Shown: piece by piece, positions 24,029 through 34,859 of the stretch
Layout of the letters: each line of letters opens with the position of its first letter
Position numbering within the stretch: position 1 is the stretch's first letter
Source: Actinomucor elegans
Taxonomy: Eukaryota > Mucoromycota > Mucoromycetes > Mucorales > Mucoraceae
Assembly: GCA_026027325.1 (NCBI GenBank)
Contig: JAMSLZ010000006.1
Span: forward strand, 868,001-932,000
Direction: 5' to 3'
Length of the DNA stretch: 64,000 nucleotides
Notes under the pieces: generated by a model
What the model was told of the DNA's origin: nothing
Database searches by the model: none
What the model saw: the letters and a program-made list of their open reading frames with translations, nothing else
Translations under genes and position numbers: made by a program

Positions 24029-24965
24029 AAGAGAAGGCAGGACCTGTTTATTCTGTTTTTGTTTTTTTAGCTTTTGCAATGTTTTATGCAAGCTCAAAAG
24101 AGCGGTTTAGAGATATAGTTTCTAAATTTTGTACTCTTTATACAAAGTATCTCTGAGTATTTGTTTGGCATTTTTGCAATACAAATGACGTGAGTTGCTA
24201 TGATTGTATTTTAAGGGAAAAAAAAACAACTTCCATCAAAGAAGCGCGTCTTGATCCATTCAACGCAAAATGGAATTCTTTTCATGGTTTACTCACGTGT
24301 ATATGCACTTTTTTATCGTTACAAATCAAGTTCAAGTTCAAGTCAAAGTCAAAATGCTAATCTGGATTCAAAGCAAGCCTTTGGCAGCAGCAGCATCATT
24401 TATTTAACTCGGCGACAGCGGATTAGCATTCAGCCACCTAATTTTAGAATGCCTTAGAATGTTGTTAATGAACCTGGAGATTTTAGTTATAAAGTCGATT
24501 AGACTCTTGTATGATGCTATCATGATTACGCCCTCGGACTGTTAGGATTCACTATTTTGAGATTCAATCTTACTAATTCCATCGTTAAAATTGGGTTTTA
24601 CAGGTAGTGAATATGAAAGAAAAGTACATATATTTTCCTTAGACTTGTAATATTCCTTATGTTTTGAGAAGAAACTATTGGCTTTACCGTAAAATCCGCC
24701 TGATGACAACTTAGAACAAAATAGTGTTGTTGCCATCTGGTAAAGCGTGTTTCTCATTACGCGTATTATAGTGCAAAAAGGCTGCATTCAAATTTTATGC
24801 ATAGTGCGTACGCTTAATTAAAATAAATAATAAACACTCTTGGTAAAGATCACCCTGATATCCTCCTCCCCCCTCTTTTTATTTTAAGTATTTATTAAGC
24901 TGATAATATTTATCATTCCTCTTATTTTTTTTTCTTCTTTCTTGATTCCAAGTTCTGTACATAAA

Positions 24966-27530
24966 ATGGCCCAGTTACAAGAAATCATTGTTATTTATCT
25001 ATTTGGTGGAATCACCTTTATACCCATTATACTACTTATATTTCTATATTTTTCAAGTCCTGTATCTTCACTTCCATTAAACAAAAAAGAAGAACAAAAC
25101 CCTTTAATGAATACATACGCTTTACGAGGAAAAAAAGGATGGATACGACTAACAAAAACATACAAACCAAAAGGCGGTTCTGTCGACAATAATGTAGCCG
25201 TCATCATGTCTGGAATCCAGTCTTATGTTCAAGGTTCAAAGCGTCCAAAAGAGAATGTGTACGCTGAATTAAAATGCGGCGCTTTATTCATTTATGAGAC
25301 TGACCAGCCTCAAGAAGAATGCAAAATCATCATACCAGTTCACAATTATACTGTATCAATTTATCCACAGAAGCCACACCAGGATCATGATATATTCAGT
25401 AAATCAGTTGCATTGAAACTTACTCCAAAATCTGGTCTAGAAATGGCGCCATTGAATAGTATGGAAGTCTTGCTAAAGAACAATGAGGATGGGTCCTATT
25501 TAACGACTAATAATGAGCTATATATTACCTGTACCCGACCCGTAGACAAAGAGGACTGGTATTTTGGATTACTAGCAGCTACGACAATGATGGAAGAGTC
25601 ACCAGAATCTCATCATATGGAAATGGTGGATATCACACACTTTGATCTCTCAGCAATGCAGACACTCATCGCCACGGTCCAGCAAGATGCCGAGTACCGT
25701 GAAGTACAGTGGCTAAATGCTATCTTGGGAAGACTATTCTTAGGCCTCTACAAAACAAACGAAATGCGACACTTTTTTCAAGAAAAGATCAGCAAGAAAG
25801 CACGAAAAGTCAAGCGACCAAGCTTTTTAGGAGACATTACTGTTCAAAGCGTCGATATAGGCCACTCAATCCCTTTTGTTACTCAACCCAAACTGCTCTC
25901 TCTTACACCCGAGGGCGATCTTATGGCAGAAGCTACGGTCAATTATGCAGGTGGTCTTCGGGTTGTGATACAAACAGACTTTACTTGGACTTATTCCTCT
26001 CTTATGAAACCAATTCGGGTTCCACTTGTATTATCAGTTACACTGAAGAAAATGTCAGGCAAGGTCTTGCTCAAAGTGAAGCCACCACCTACAAATCGTT
26101 GCTGGGTTGGATTTTATGAAATGCCAGTGATGGATTGGGAGATTACACCTATTGTATCAGATAAGCAAATTCGATTCTCGATGGTTACCAATGCAATACA
26201 GTCCAAGATACGCGAGTTTATGATGCAGAACATTGTCCTACCGAACATGGATGACTTACCCTTCTGTCCTTCTGAAGGTAAAGGCGGCATATTTGGAGAA
26301 CGTGTACCGAAACCGAGCTCTCCTAATCGATCCTCTTCATCATCTACTGCATCCTCTACTTGTACAGCAACTACATCTACCAGCAATCATCAGTCAGGTA
26401 TCAACTTGGATATGTTAGGTAACAAGGTAAACACGTCAAATGAGAGTACCATCAAGAAAGCACCACCCAAAATACAGGTTACACACCAAAAGGACGAGCA
26501 GCTAGATATTTTATTATTGCCAAAACCACCTACTCGAAGAGCTGAATCCGTTGGCATTCTATTGGAAACCAAGTCGCCATTGGAGGAAGTCATAAGCTCC
26601 CCTGATAATAAACCGGCTATATCCAGGTTACGAGGTTACTCCAATCCTAGTTTGCCAAGACGCAGCAATACTCAATCCATGGATACAAGTGCAGCTGCAG
26701 ATGATAATCTTCCTATTGTGCAGATAACCTCACCAAAAGAGCTTTTAACACCGTCCTCAGCAACTATATCTGCATCAACAGGTCGACGATTAGCTTCTAA
26801 CATCGGTTTCCGTAAGCGAGCACAACAGCTACAAGTAGAAGACGACTCAATTATAGATTCACGTTTTTCATTCGAAACTGAAGATACTTTATCATCCATT
26901 GCTTCAGACATATTAACAAAATCGATACACAAAGAGATTCAAAAACCAGTGATTAAGGAAGCTATACAACAACAACATCAACGACAGATATATAATGATA
27001 GCATGGATTCGAATTTTTCGACGGCATCTGCTAAAACAACGCGCTCTAGTAATCACAGTCTATTATCCAAGTTCAGTACAGTGGGCAAGTTTTCATCAGC
27101 GGCCAAGCTCAACATCAACACTGGCCAAAAGAAAAGTTCACTTTATAACATGGCAGGCAACTTGTTCTCCAACAAGAAAAGAGTCACTAAAGAAATGAGA
27201 GATGAACGTAACCGTGAGCTTCAAGAGTCACATAATAGAAAGATGATGCATTTATTCCTAAGTCCTGAAGCCGAGCAAAAAATGCCGCCAGCATTGCCAC
27301 CACGCCCTATCATGACGGTTGAAAGAGAAGTATCGTCGCTGAGTTCATCGTCCTCAGAGGAAAATCTTACTGCGAGTCCATCCTCTTCCTGCTCTGCGGA
27401 GCTGGATGCTTTCCCGATGAAATCACCGCATCAACAATGCATTCAGGTTGTAGATGAACAACATACATTGTCCCATCATCAAAACATACAGCAGCAACCA
27501 CAGCAGCAGGAAGATGGCTTATGTTTATAA
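24966..27530 (+). CDS. SMP-domain lipid-transfer protein, TEX2/Nvj2-like
   Basis: Single exon, 854 aa, starting at the ATG 24966 (the frame extends a few codons upstream without an ATG). An N-terminal membrane helix (about residues 6-29, IVIYLFGGITFIPIILLIFLY) is followed by a PH-like region (CGALFIYETD to WYFGLLAAT) and then an SMP lipid-transfer domain at about 241-435: EVQWLNAILGRLFLGL, RPSFLGDITVQSVDIG, LMAEATVNYAGGLRVVI, WVGFYEMPVMDWEITP and LVLSVTLKKMSGKV. The remaining half is Ser/Thr/Gln-rich and probably disordered. This is the order of human TEX2 and yeast Nvj2, which move lipids such as ceramide at ER contact sites. Placement in the pathway with AUR1, a ceramide consumer, is suggestive only. 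The lack of introns contrasts with most neighbours. Confidence 0.88.
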   Translation: MAQLQEIIVIYLFGGITFIPIILLIFLYFSSPVSSLPLNKKEEQNPLMNTYALRGKKGWIRLTKTYKPKGGSVDNNVAVIMSGIQSYVQGSKRPKENVYAELKCGALFIYETDQPQEECKIIIPVHNYTVSIYPQKPHQDHDIFSKSVALKLTPKSGLEMAPLNSMEVLLKNNEDGSYLTTNNELYITCTRPVDKEDWYFGLLAATTMMEESPESHHMEMVDITHFDLSAMQTLIATVQQDAEYREVQWLNAILGRLFLGLYKTNEMRHFFQEKISKKARKVKRPSFLGDITVQSVDIGHSIPFVTQPKLLSLTPEGDLMAEATVNYAGGLRVVIQTDFTWTYSSLMKPIRVPLVLSVTLKKMSGKVLLKVKPPPTNRCWVGFYEMPVMDWEITPIVSDKQIRFSMVTNAIQSKIREFMMQNIVLPNMDDLPFCPSEGKGGIFGERVPKPSSPNRSSSSSTASSTCTATTSTSNHQSGINLDMLGNKVNTSNESTIKKAPPKIQVTHQKDEQLDILLLPKPPTRRAESVGILLETKSPLEEVISSPDNKPAISRLRGYSNPSLPRRSNTQSMDTSAAADDNLPIVQITSPKELLTPSSATISASTGRRLASNIGFRKRAQQLQVEDDSIIDSRFSFETEDTLSSIASDILTKSIHKEIQKPVIKEAIQQQHQRQIYNDSMDSNFSTASAKTTRSSNHSLLSKFSTVGKFSSAAKLNINTGQKKSSLYNMAGNLFSNKKRVTKEMRDERNRELQESHNRKMMHLFLSPEAEQKMPPALPPRPIMTVEREVSSLSSSSSEENLTASPSSSCSAELDAFPMKSPHQQCIQVVDEQHTLSHHQNIQQQPQQQEDGLCL

Positions 27531-27801
27531 TTACATGAATAAAAGAAATTATATAATTAAAAATGACGCTTTTATTCTATCTATTACATCAAAACTACGG
27601 ATAAAATTTAATAACAAGTAGCTTAAACGTTTAATCGTTAGTTATTTATGCTGAGACGAGGATAATAGTTATTTCGTTACACCAAAGTCCTGTGCGTAAA
27701 TGCAAGCCACTTCGTCCAACCAATCAATAATATTATTTGTTGTTAAACTGTTGTTGAACATAAGCATATAATAACACAGCAAATCCATACAAAGGCATTA
27801 A

Positions 27802-27873
27802 TAGACGTAACATTTAATTTTAAATGTAAGCTACCCGACACAAGTGTCATTTGACTGAGATTGGTCGAGAAAT
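27802..27873 (+). repeat. Dispersed intergenic repeat, copy 7
   Basis: Diverged: AATAGACGTAACATTTAATT at the left end, then AAGTGTCATTTGACTGAG and ATTGGTCGAGAAAT at the right end. Confidence 0.55.
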
Positions 27874-28093
27874 TTATAAATCAGATTTACTGGGAATGTT
27901 TGTAAATGATTTTTATCAATGCGTTTCACTGAACTAACGGTTCAATGCTTTATTTTGAGTATGGACTGATTTTTATATAAGACATTAAACCGGAATCCGT
28001 CAAATAATACTGAGATGTTAAAAACGGAATGATGTCTTCTGGAAAGTCATGAGAGCATGATTATTATTTCAGGCACAAATCTTCAAATAGCTA

Positions 28094-28129
<36 letters not shown>
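28094..28129. repeat. Compound microsatellite (CT)n(TA)n
   Basis: About 17 bp of CT dinucleotides run directly into about 19 bp of TA dinucleotides. Confidence 0.9.
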
Positions 28130-28130
<1 letters not shown>

Positions 28131-29479
28131 ATGTATGGAACGTGAAGAAAACGCTTTCAAGATAAAGTTTATAGCATCTTGGTGCTAGTACATTTGAAAA
28201 CACCTATTCCAGTTTTTTTGAACTTTGATCACAATAAGAAATACGCATACTATGAGTTGTATTTCATAAAAAAAAACAAATTGACATGTACCAGCAATAT
28301 CTCCATCAACTGATGAAAATCACTAATGATATTGCATCGTTATATGATCTTTTAGATGCTTCACAAACCTATTCAATGTATATTTAATCTATCATTTTAT
28401 AATCAACACAAAGACACCAGCTCATACGGAATTTTTAATTCTGATTCTGAGTAGGCTATGGAAGTCTTGTCCAATGGTTAGCAGCCAATAGGCATCAGTG
28501 AGATCTACATTTAGATCACTCTTCAAATGCTGCTTTCGAGTTTAAGGTGCTTCTCGCCATTCACAAGAACCTTTCAATCTCTTAAAATACATAACAGTAT
28601 CCAATTAGTAATTTTTTTTTAAAAAAAAGGACATTGGTAAATAGCTAATTATTGGTAAATGTAATATATGAATTATACTGAAGATAAATGACAATATTAA
28701 TATTAGGTCCATTCTGAGCAAGTACAAGTCAATATTTTAAAAAAGTTCCCAGGCACTATATGTCCTCAAGTCCGAATTTCCCACGGTCTTATTGGAGTGT
28801 TCTTAGTTTTTTAGTATTGATGATAATTCTGTGCATAAACGTAGCAATTCAAGATTTCATTTCTATAACAGCTAAAAAAAAAATGTATTGAACTCACAAA
28901 AATATCAAATAACCTTTATACCATCTAATTCCCCATTAATTTTCTGTGCACACTTTGTTAAAGCATGTCAATTCTATCAGTAATTGCGTGTTATTAAAAA
29001 AAAAGAGGGAAGGAGGGGAAAAGTCAAGATCCAGACCAAATTTTTTGAATCCTGATTTTTTGTGGGGAAAGATTAGTATTTATTCCCCGTGGTCCAAATG
29101 TGATTGGCTGTCGAACATTGTACACGATTAAAAAAAATCCATCTAGTTGGAACAATGAACCGAGATAATCCACTGAATTTTCCAATGAATAATTAATTTT
29201 GGCGACGATTCATTCCAAGTTGATATATTCCCTTTTGCGGCTAGTAAAACAAGATCAATCACTGGTTTCCGGGGGGAGGGCGGCAAAATCATAGAATAGG
29301 TTCATGAACAAAATTACATAATCATACACCAACGCAGCAGACAAAGGCCAAAACGGTTCAAGGCTATAGTATTTTAGGATATAAATTTTTTGGGTGTATG
29401 CTTTATGTAAAAAAAATGTTCAGGATAATAATGAGGATGAAATAATATGTATAAATGTGTTTGGTATTAGCTATGTTTT

Positions 29480-30754
29480 TCACCGCGTTTGCAATTGTCT
29501 TTTCAGGTTGGGTAAAGGCTGCGGCGATGGCCAGGATAAAGCATTAATAGGCATATACTGCTGTGTATACCACTGTTGATTGATTTGTCTGTGCGTTGTC
29601 ATCTTGTGTTGAAGTCCTTGATAGACTAAAGGTTTTGGTGGAGCATGGTTATGTTGCTTTTGTTCAAACTCGAGCAAGACTTGCTCTAGGGCAGCATCCA
29701 TATTCAAATGACTTTTTTGATGGTTGAGCTTCTGTTTTAGATCAATCAAATCACGCTGAAGTTGTGTTTGTAGTGTATCTATTGCTTGCCTATGGGTCAA
29801 GTTGAGCTGAACAATTTGATTTGCGTAGTCTGATTTCTTTTGATTTATTGTTTTTTGTTGTTGTTGGATGCTGTATTCTTTTTGGTTGATTAGGATTTGG
29901 TATTCTGTCAATTGCTTTTTAAAGCCTTCTTCATTTGACTAGAAAAACATTTAGCATCCCAAGCTTAAAAAAAAGCATCCCACTTAATATGTTTACCTCC
30001 AGTTGCATCTGCAGTTCTTTGATTTTATTAGAAAATGGTGTATCACCTGCGATTGCAGCTACCTCTAATTGGTCTACTACACTGGCTTGGAGTTCCTAAT
30101 ATTTTGTGAGCTTTTTTTTGGATTCTTTTTTTTGAATGATATAAAAATACCTCTACTTGCTTTGTTATTGAATCAATTTGTGTTTGCAACTTTTGTTTTT
30201 GAACCAACTGCTGCCCCAGTTCTATCTGCAATTTATTATCAGTGTGTCCTTTCTGGGGTCTTGCAGTTTTATTCAACTCAGCCTTGGACACTAATAGTTT
30301 CTTTAGTTTCGCGATCTCTTTGCTTTGCTTTTTTACTAGATTTTCGTCCTCTGCATTCTAGGTTTAATCATGAATAAACGATTTCTATCTGATCTACTTA
30401 ATATACCTTTTGTTTAAGACTTTCTAGATTCTCTTGAAGCTGAACTAAAGGGGATTTTCGTTTGGTGGTAGTAGTAACACCAACGGATGTCGGCTTCCCT
30501 TTTCTGTCTACTGTCAATGTTTTCGATGATGGTCTGCTCATTTTTGAAAAGGAAAAAGTAAAAGAAAGACGATTACTGTTGGGCTTGTTATTATAGTTTT
30601 TTAGTTCCTGAGCCCTACGAGAGCATGTTGTGGCAAATAATGTATTGTTATTGTTTTTCTTCTTTTCTAATTTGGCAGGTGTGACGGTAGTAGTGATCAC
30701 GGTAGTCTTGTTGAGGACTGGCAGGCGCGATTTCTGCCTTCCATTGGTATTCAT
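29480..30754 (-). CDS. Coiled-coil protein of unknown function
   Basis: Four exons on the minus strand: 30754-30407, 30357-30151, 30095-29997, 29938-29480 (370 aa), all joined in phase 0. The first 110 residues are basic, Asn/Thr/Lys-rich and likely disordered. From about residue 100 the protein is heptad-like coiled coil (ENLVKKQSKEIAKLKKLL; LVQKQKLQTQIDSITKQVE; IKELQMQLE; then Gln/Lys-rich NQKKSDYANQIVQL). The tail is Pro/Gln-rich (SWPSPQPLPNLKRQ). I do not recognise the family; the layout (basic head, coiled coil, short tail) would suit a cytoskeleton- or spindle-associated protein, but that is a guess. Intron positions and conserved phase support it being a real gene. Confidence 0.7.
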
Positions 30755-31114
30755 ATTATATAAGAGGATAGGGGGGGAAAGATGAGGAAAGAGAAGAGAA
30801 AACGGAATTCAATATAGCCATATTTATTTGGCTTTTATTTATATTAAAGAATGAAAGTAAGAAAAAAAAAAGAAAGAGAAAGAAAGAGAGAGAGAGTCAC
30901 CATATCAGGGACTGATTACCTAATACTGCAGCAGATTGGAATGAAGAGAGGCATTTCTTAGTACAAGCGTATAGGTTAGTTGGTTACAATAACGGTTATA
31001 AGACTATTAAATAGATAAACAAGTTGTCGAGAGCAGATGAGAATATATGCACTGCATTAAAGTAGAAAAAAATGCACAAACATATAGGAGAAGATTCTTT
31101 ATTATCTTTATGTT
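30755..31114. other. Spacer between two minus-strand genes
   Basis: A 360-bp spacer with the coiled-coil gene promoter. A purine-rich A/G tract at 30858-30897 reads as a C/T-rich block in the direction of transcription, as before other starts in this window. Confidence 0.5.
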
Positions 31115-32806
31115 TCATATCATTTGGATAGCACCTCGATGACCTAAAGCTGCTGCTCGTTTAAACCATATCTTGGCTTCCTTTGTGGCTTGTTTAGTGC
31201 CAACACCTTTATCTACGTACGTTCCTACAAGAAAGTAAGCCTTTGCGATGCTCCAACGATCTGCAGTTTGACAAGCTGCAGCTTTTCTTGCCCATAAATA
31301 TGCTTCTTGATCTGATTGCGGGAGGATTCCAGAAGATCCAGTCAAATACCAACTCGATAAAGCCAGGGCTGCATCTGCATTGCCTTGCTCGGCAGCTCGC
31401 GTGTACCAATATATGGACTGCACGTCATCTACTTCTACCACGCCACCTTGCTCGTATAATTCACCTAGTTTCACTTGACTTGGTACATAATTCAATAATG
31501 CAGATTCGTGTAGCAGTTCTAAACCATAAGATGGGTCTATGACGATCAAATTGTTGATGGCAAACTCCTCCGACAGATGAAACATACCTAGCAGGTATAG
31601 AGCATGAGGATGTTCAGCGGTAGCCAAGGAAGCTGCACGTTGTAACCATGTCATTGCTTCACGCGCATTGATGGTCTGACCGCAGAACCCGCGAAGTAGA
31701 ATCACCGCTAGCTTATACATACTCGCCACATGCAGCTGGGTCGCTGCCTTACGGTAATAGGTCATGGCCCTCGTATAATCTTTGGTTGTGCCAACGCCTA
31801 ATTCATAGCAGACTCCTGCACGGTAAGTAGATTCAACATGATTTTGTTTGGAAGCATGAATATACAACGAAAAGGCTCTTTCTCGGTCTACTGGTAGCCC
31901 CAATCCTCCAATTCCATAGCAGTTGGCCAGCAAGAACTGAGCATCACTGTCCGTATCCAGCCCGATGCCACCACCTCCAATAGCCAAACGTTTTAATATC
32001 TTTTGGGCTTCTAGTACCAATACTTCATCCAACATCAAGTCCTTCTTTTTCTTTCTACGTAATTCTTGATGCTGATAACGTGTATTGACAGATGGAGCTC
32101 CCGGAATAAGAGATTCAGTGACATGAACAGATTCGCTGCGACAAGCAGTATCCATCAAAATGCGACACAAGCCTAGTTGCTTTCGACGATCTTTGGTTGC
32201 TCTCGCTTTCTTTCGAAGCTGATGCACTTCTTCAATTGTTTTAGGTATTTGCCATTCTTCTTCTTCTTCCTCTATGTCACCTATCGTGCTAGAAGCTTGC
32301 TGTGAAAGAGAAGGTGCGTTATCCATCCACAATGTACTGCTGCTGCGTGAAAGTAACTTGGTTGGCTTGCGTTTTAATAGATTAGGTGATGGAGGGAGAG
32401 TGGACATACTTTGATGTAAATCAGATGCGCTTTGGCGGTAAATACCCGAATATTCGTCAAAATACCATTGAAAGGTGATTGAATTGTTACGTTCGCGATA
32501 CTCTTTGCTAAAAGTGTCTTCAGGATTTAACGGATATTCTTCTTCCAAAGGCTTTGTTGGTTGCACAAGATTATCTTCTAAAGGTGGCGAAGGTGGCGGC
32601 GGGACGTTGTCTGGTAATGGTTTATCAAGTCGTGCAGTGTTCAACTTCTTGATTGGTTCTTCTTGTTCTTCTTGTTCTTCTTCTTCCTGGTGCACCACTT
32701 TTTGTATGAGATGAGGCAATGGTTTACTAATAGTATCCAACTTGAAGTTGATTCTATCTGGTGTAACATTGGATAGCACGCAAGCGGGTGGTTGTATAGG
32801 TGCCAT
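31115..32806 (-). CDS. Sel1-repeat protein, Skt5/Chs4-like chitin synthase activator
   Basis: Single exon, 563 aa from the ATG at 32806; an in-frame ATG at 32863 would add 19 residues (hydrophobic, from an AAC-repeat stretch) and is less likely. The N-terminal half is acidic and Pro/Ser-rich. The C-terminal half (from about residue 290) has tandem Sel1/TPR-like repeats: AQFLLANCYGIGGLGL, STYRAGVCYELGVGTTKDY, MTYYRKAATQLH, SQVKLGELYEQGGV, IYWYTRAAEQGNADAALAL, KIWFKRAAALGHRGA. Order and spacing match yeast Skt5, which activates and localises chitin synthase III at the neck. The Skt5 C-terminal CAAX box is absent (the chain ends GAIQMI), so it resembles the non-prenylated paralogues. The gene is divergent from SFC1. 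Assignment to the family is strong; the exact role is inferred. Confidence 0.82.
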   Translation of the reverse strand: MAPIQPPACVLSNVTPDRINFKLDTISKPLPHLIQKVVHQEEEEQEEQEEPIKKLNTARLDKPLPDNVPPPPSPPLEDNLVQPTKPLEEEYPLNPEDTFSKEYRERNNSITFQWYFDEYSGIYRQSASDLHQSMSTLPPSPNLLKRKPTKLLSRSSSTLWMDNAPSLSQQASSTIGDIEEEEEEWQIPKTIEEVHQLRKKARATKDRRKQLGLCRILMDTACRSESVHVTESLIPGAPSVNTRYQHQELRRKKKKDLMLDEVLVLEAQKILKRLAIGGGGIGLDTDSDAQFLLANCYGIGGLGLPVDRERAFSLYIHASKQNHVESTYRAGVCYELGVGTTKDYTRAMTYYRKAATQLHVASMYKLAVILLRGFCGQTINAREAMTWLQRAASLATAEHPHALYLLGMFHLSEEFAINNLIVIDPSYGLELLHESALLNYVPSQVKLGELYEQGGVVEVDDVQSIYWYTRAAEQGNADAALALSSWYLTGSSGILPQSDQEAYLWARKAAACQTADRWSIAKAYFLVGTYVDKGVGTKQATKEAKIWFKRAAALGHRGAIQMI

Positions 32807-33604
32807 TGTTGAGCATTCATTCAACAACAACAACAAAAAAAAGGACGGAATAATAGGATTCAATGTAAGAAAAAAAAAAGAAGGGTGTTTCCGTATTTGT
32901 GTCTATTACAAATGACAGTATTTTCAGGTTTTGTTTGCATTCATTCAGCCAACAAACAAAGACCTTTGGTTAGTTCAACAATACAGGCGAAACAGAGATT
33001 AAACGTTTTGCCAGTGTTCCCCCAATAGTCGTGGGAAGAATAAGTGTGGGGTTCCATTGGACGGTTACCCAAGTGCAGCAACATTACCTATTGATAATCA
33101 TAAATGACTACTGTTTGAAATCAACAATACACTGAACGCGTCGGATTGGCATCTTTTTTCTCGGTCAACTACAACAATCCCTCCAAAACCCATCATGCAT
33201 GGAATAATCGTCGCGGAGATGGTCGGAAATCAAGTTGTTGAGATAAAGAATAAAGTAGACCGATTAATCGTTTAAACGATCTGGTTCTCACTAACCAGCT
33301 CTTGGTCAGCATAAATAATGAACGTCACTTACTACAAGTGACACACAATTCAACCTAAAGGCCAATAACATGTGATGGTTTCCGGTGACTTCCTACTTTA
33401 CCCCGCATTTGCTGTTATGTAAATGCTACTTGATTGGCTCTTTTTGCTTTAGGATGATGATGATGATGAGGATATTAGGCGGAGTTGCTTTTACTATGAA
33501 AGCAAATTGGCAGTGCACATGAAGATGAACAATTCCGTATAAATACAGTTTTGCATTTCTCGTTTTCAATACTTTTTTTTTTCCAATTTTCTACATTTAA
33601 AATC
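32807..33604. promoter_or_regulatory. Divergent promoter region of Skt5-like gene and SFC1
   Basis: About 0.8 kb. On the SFC1 side a TATA box (33538-33545) lies 60-67 bp before the ATG. Two matches to the Mig1/CreA carbon-repressor core are present: GTGGGG at 33046-33051 and CCCCGC at 33401-33406. A (GAT)n tract sits at 33454-33469. Repression of SFC1 by glucose is known in yeast and would fit; the binding is inferred. Confidence 0.45.
33538..33545 (+). promoter_or_regulatory. TATA box of SFC1
   Basis: TATAAATA ends 60 bp before the SFC1 ATG, in a normal fungal TATA position. Confidence 0.6.
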
Positions 33605-34859
33605 ATGAGCAAGAACGGTAACAGCAAGCAAAAGACTCCTCTCCTCACTCACCTTGTCGCTGGTGGTGCTGCTGGTTTCATGGAAGCATGTACTTGTCAT
33701 CCCCTCGATACTATCAAAGTTAGAATGCAATTGGCAAAGAATGCTGCTAGAAACGCTAGTGTAAGGAACCAGATAAACCATCCAATCGACGGTTACTGAC
33801 ACTCACGATAGGGAAAACCTCTTGGTTTCATCGGTGTAGGTGCAAAGATTATTAGAAATGAATCTTTCTGGGCTTTGTATAAGGGTCTTGGTGCTGTTGT
33901 ATCGGGTATTGTTCCCAAGATGGCCATTCGTTTCAGTTCTTTTGAGTTATATAAGGAATGGATGGCTGATAGCAACGGTAAAGTCAGTACTACTGCTGTC
34001 TTCATTGGTAAGTAAAACCTAAATTGCACATCTTTGGCATCCAAAGATTAACAAATAACCTGCTTCCCCATAGCTGGTCTTGCTGCCGGTACTACTGAAG
34101 CCATCATGGTCGTCTCTCCTATGGATCTCATCAAGATTCGTCTTCAAGTAAGTTCATTATATATATCTATGGAAGTGTTAAAACTGAACGGCTTTTTTGT
34201 TATAGGCTCAACGTCATTCTATGGCTGATCCTATGGATATTCCCAAGTATCGTAACGCTCCTCATGCTGCTTACACTATTGTTCGTGAAGAAGGTGTACG
34301 TGCCTTGTATAAGGGTGTTACCTTGACTGCTTTGAGACAAGGTAGGAATTGATATTGTACGCTTTGGAATCTGACTAACTCGCTCTTATAGCCACTAATC
34401 AAGCTGCCAACTTTACTGCTTACCAAGAATTCAAAAAATGGGCTCAGCGTTATCAAAACCTCGAAGAACTTCCTTCTTACCAACATTTGGTGCTTGGTGG
34501 TGTATCTGGTGCTATGGGTAAGACATAATGATTCACATGTAGAAACGGTTTCTCACGATATTTTATCTTTCATAGGCCCTCTTTCTAATGCTCCTATTGA
34601 TACAATCAAGACCCGTATTCAAAAGTCCACTGCTACTGGATCTGGTTGGGAACGCTTCAAGGTCGTTACTTCTGAAATCATGGCTAAGGAAGGCCCCAAA
34701 GCTTTCTATAAGGGTTTGACACCTAGATTATTGAGAGTTGCTCCAGGTCAAGCTGTTACATTCATGGTTTATGAAAAGGTAAAGTCATGGCTCGATATCT
34801 TTCAAGAGAAGGTAAAGGATGGTGAAGTCACCACACTCGTTACTGCTGCTAAAAAATAA
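33605..34859 (+). CDS. SFC1: Mitochondrial succinate/fumarate carrier
   Basis: Six exons: 33605-33760, 33812-34007, 34074-34147, 34206-34341, 34392-34517, 34576-34859 (323 aa). Three tandem mitochondrial carrier repeats each show the Px[DE]xx[KR] signature: HPLDTIKVRMQ, SPMDLIKIRLQ and APIDTIKTRIQ. Sfc1-specific blocks include GGAAGFMEACTCHPLD, FWALYKGLGAVVSGIVPKMA and RQATNQAANFTAYQEFK. Yeast Sfc1 exchanges cytosolic succinate for mitochondrial fumarate and is needed for growth on two-carbon sources. Codon use is strongly biased, suggesting high expression. A (CT)n tract follows the stop. Identification is secure. Confidence 0.94.

Larger units (their letters stand above)
22815..24965. other. 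Repeat-bearing intergenic region BFR1 to TEX2-like gene
   Basis: About 2.15 kb without a supported gene. It holds four copies of the dispersed repeat (22943-23016, 23410-23482 reversed, 23842-23890, 23953-24028). A 68-codon frame at 24251 is Ser-rich from a (TCAAGT)n-like stretch (24329-24352) and is not believed. The C/T block at 24865-24880 and T run at 24925-24933 precede the TEX2-like start. Confidence 0.55.
27531..29479. other. Intergenic region TEX2-like gene to coiled-coil gene
   Basis: About 1.95 kb of mostly convergent 3' flanks. It holds one dispersed repeat copy (27802-27873) and a CT/TA microsatellite (28094-28129). No ORF above 62 codons and no RNA gene is supported. Confidence 0.55.

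Noticed and set aside
29353..29368. GGTTCAAGGC as a tRNA B box
   Set aside because: No stems or A box nearby.
6164..32806. Functional gene cluster for chitin synthesis (Pfa4-like plus Skt5-like)
   Set aside because: The two genes are 24 kb apart with unrelated genes between them; no clustering beyond chance is supported.
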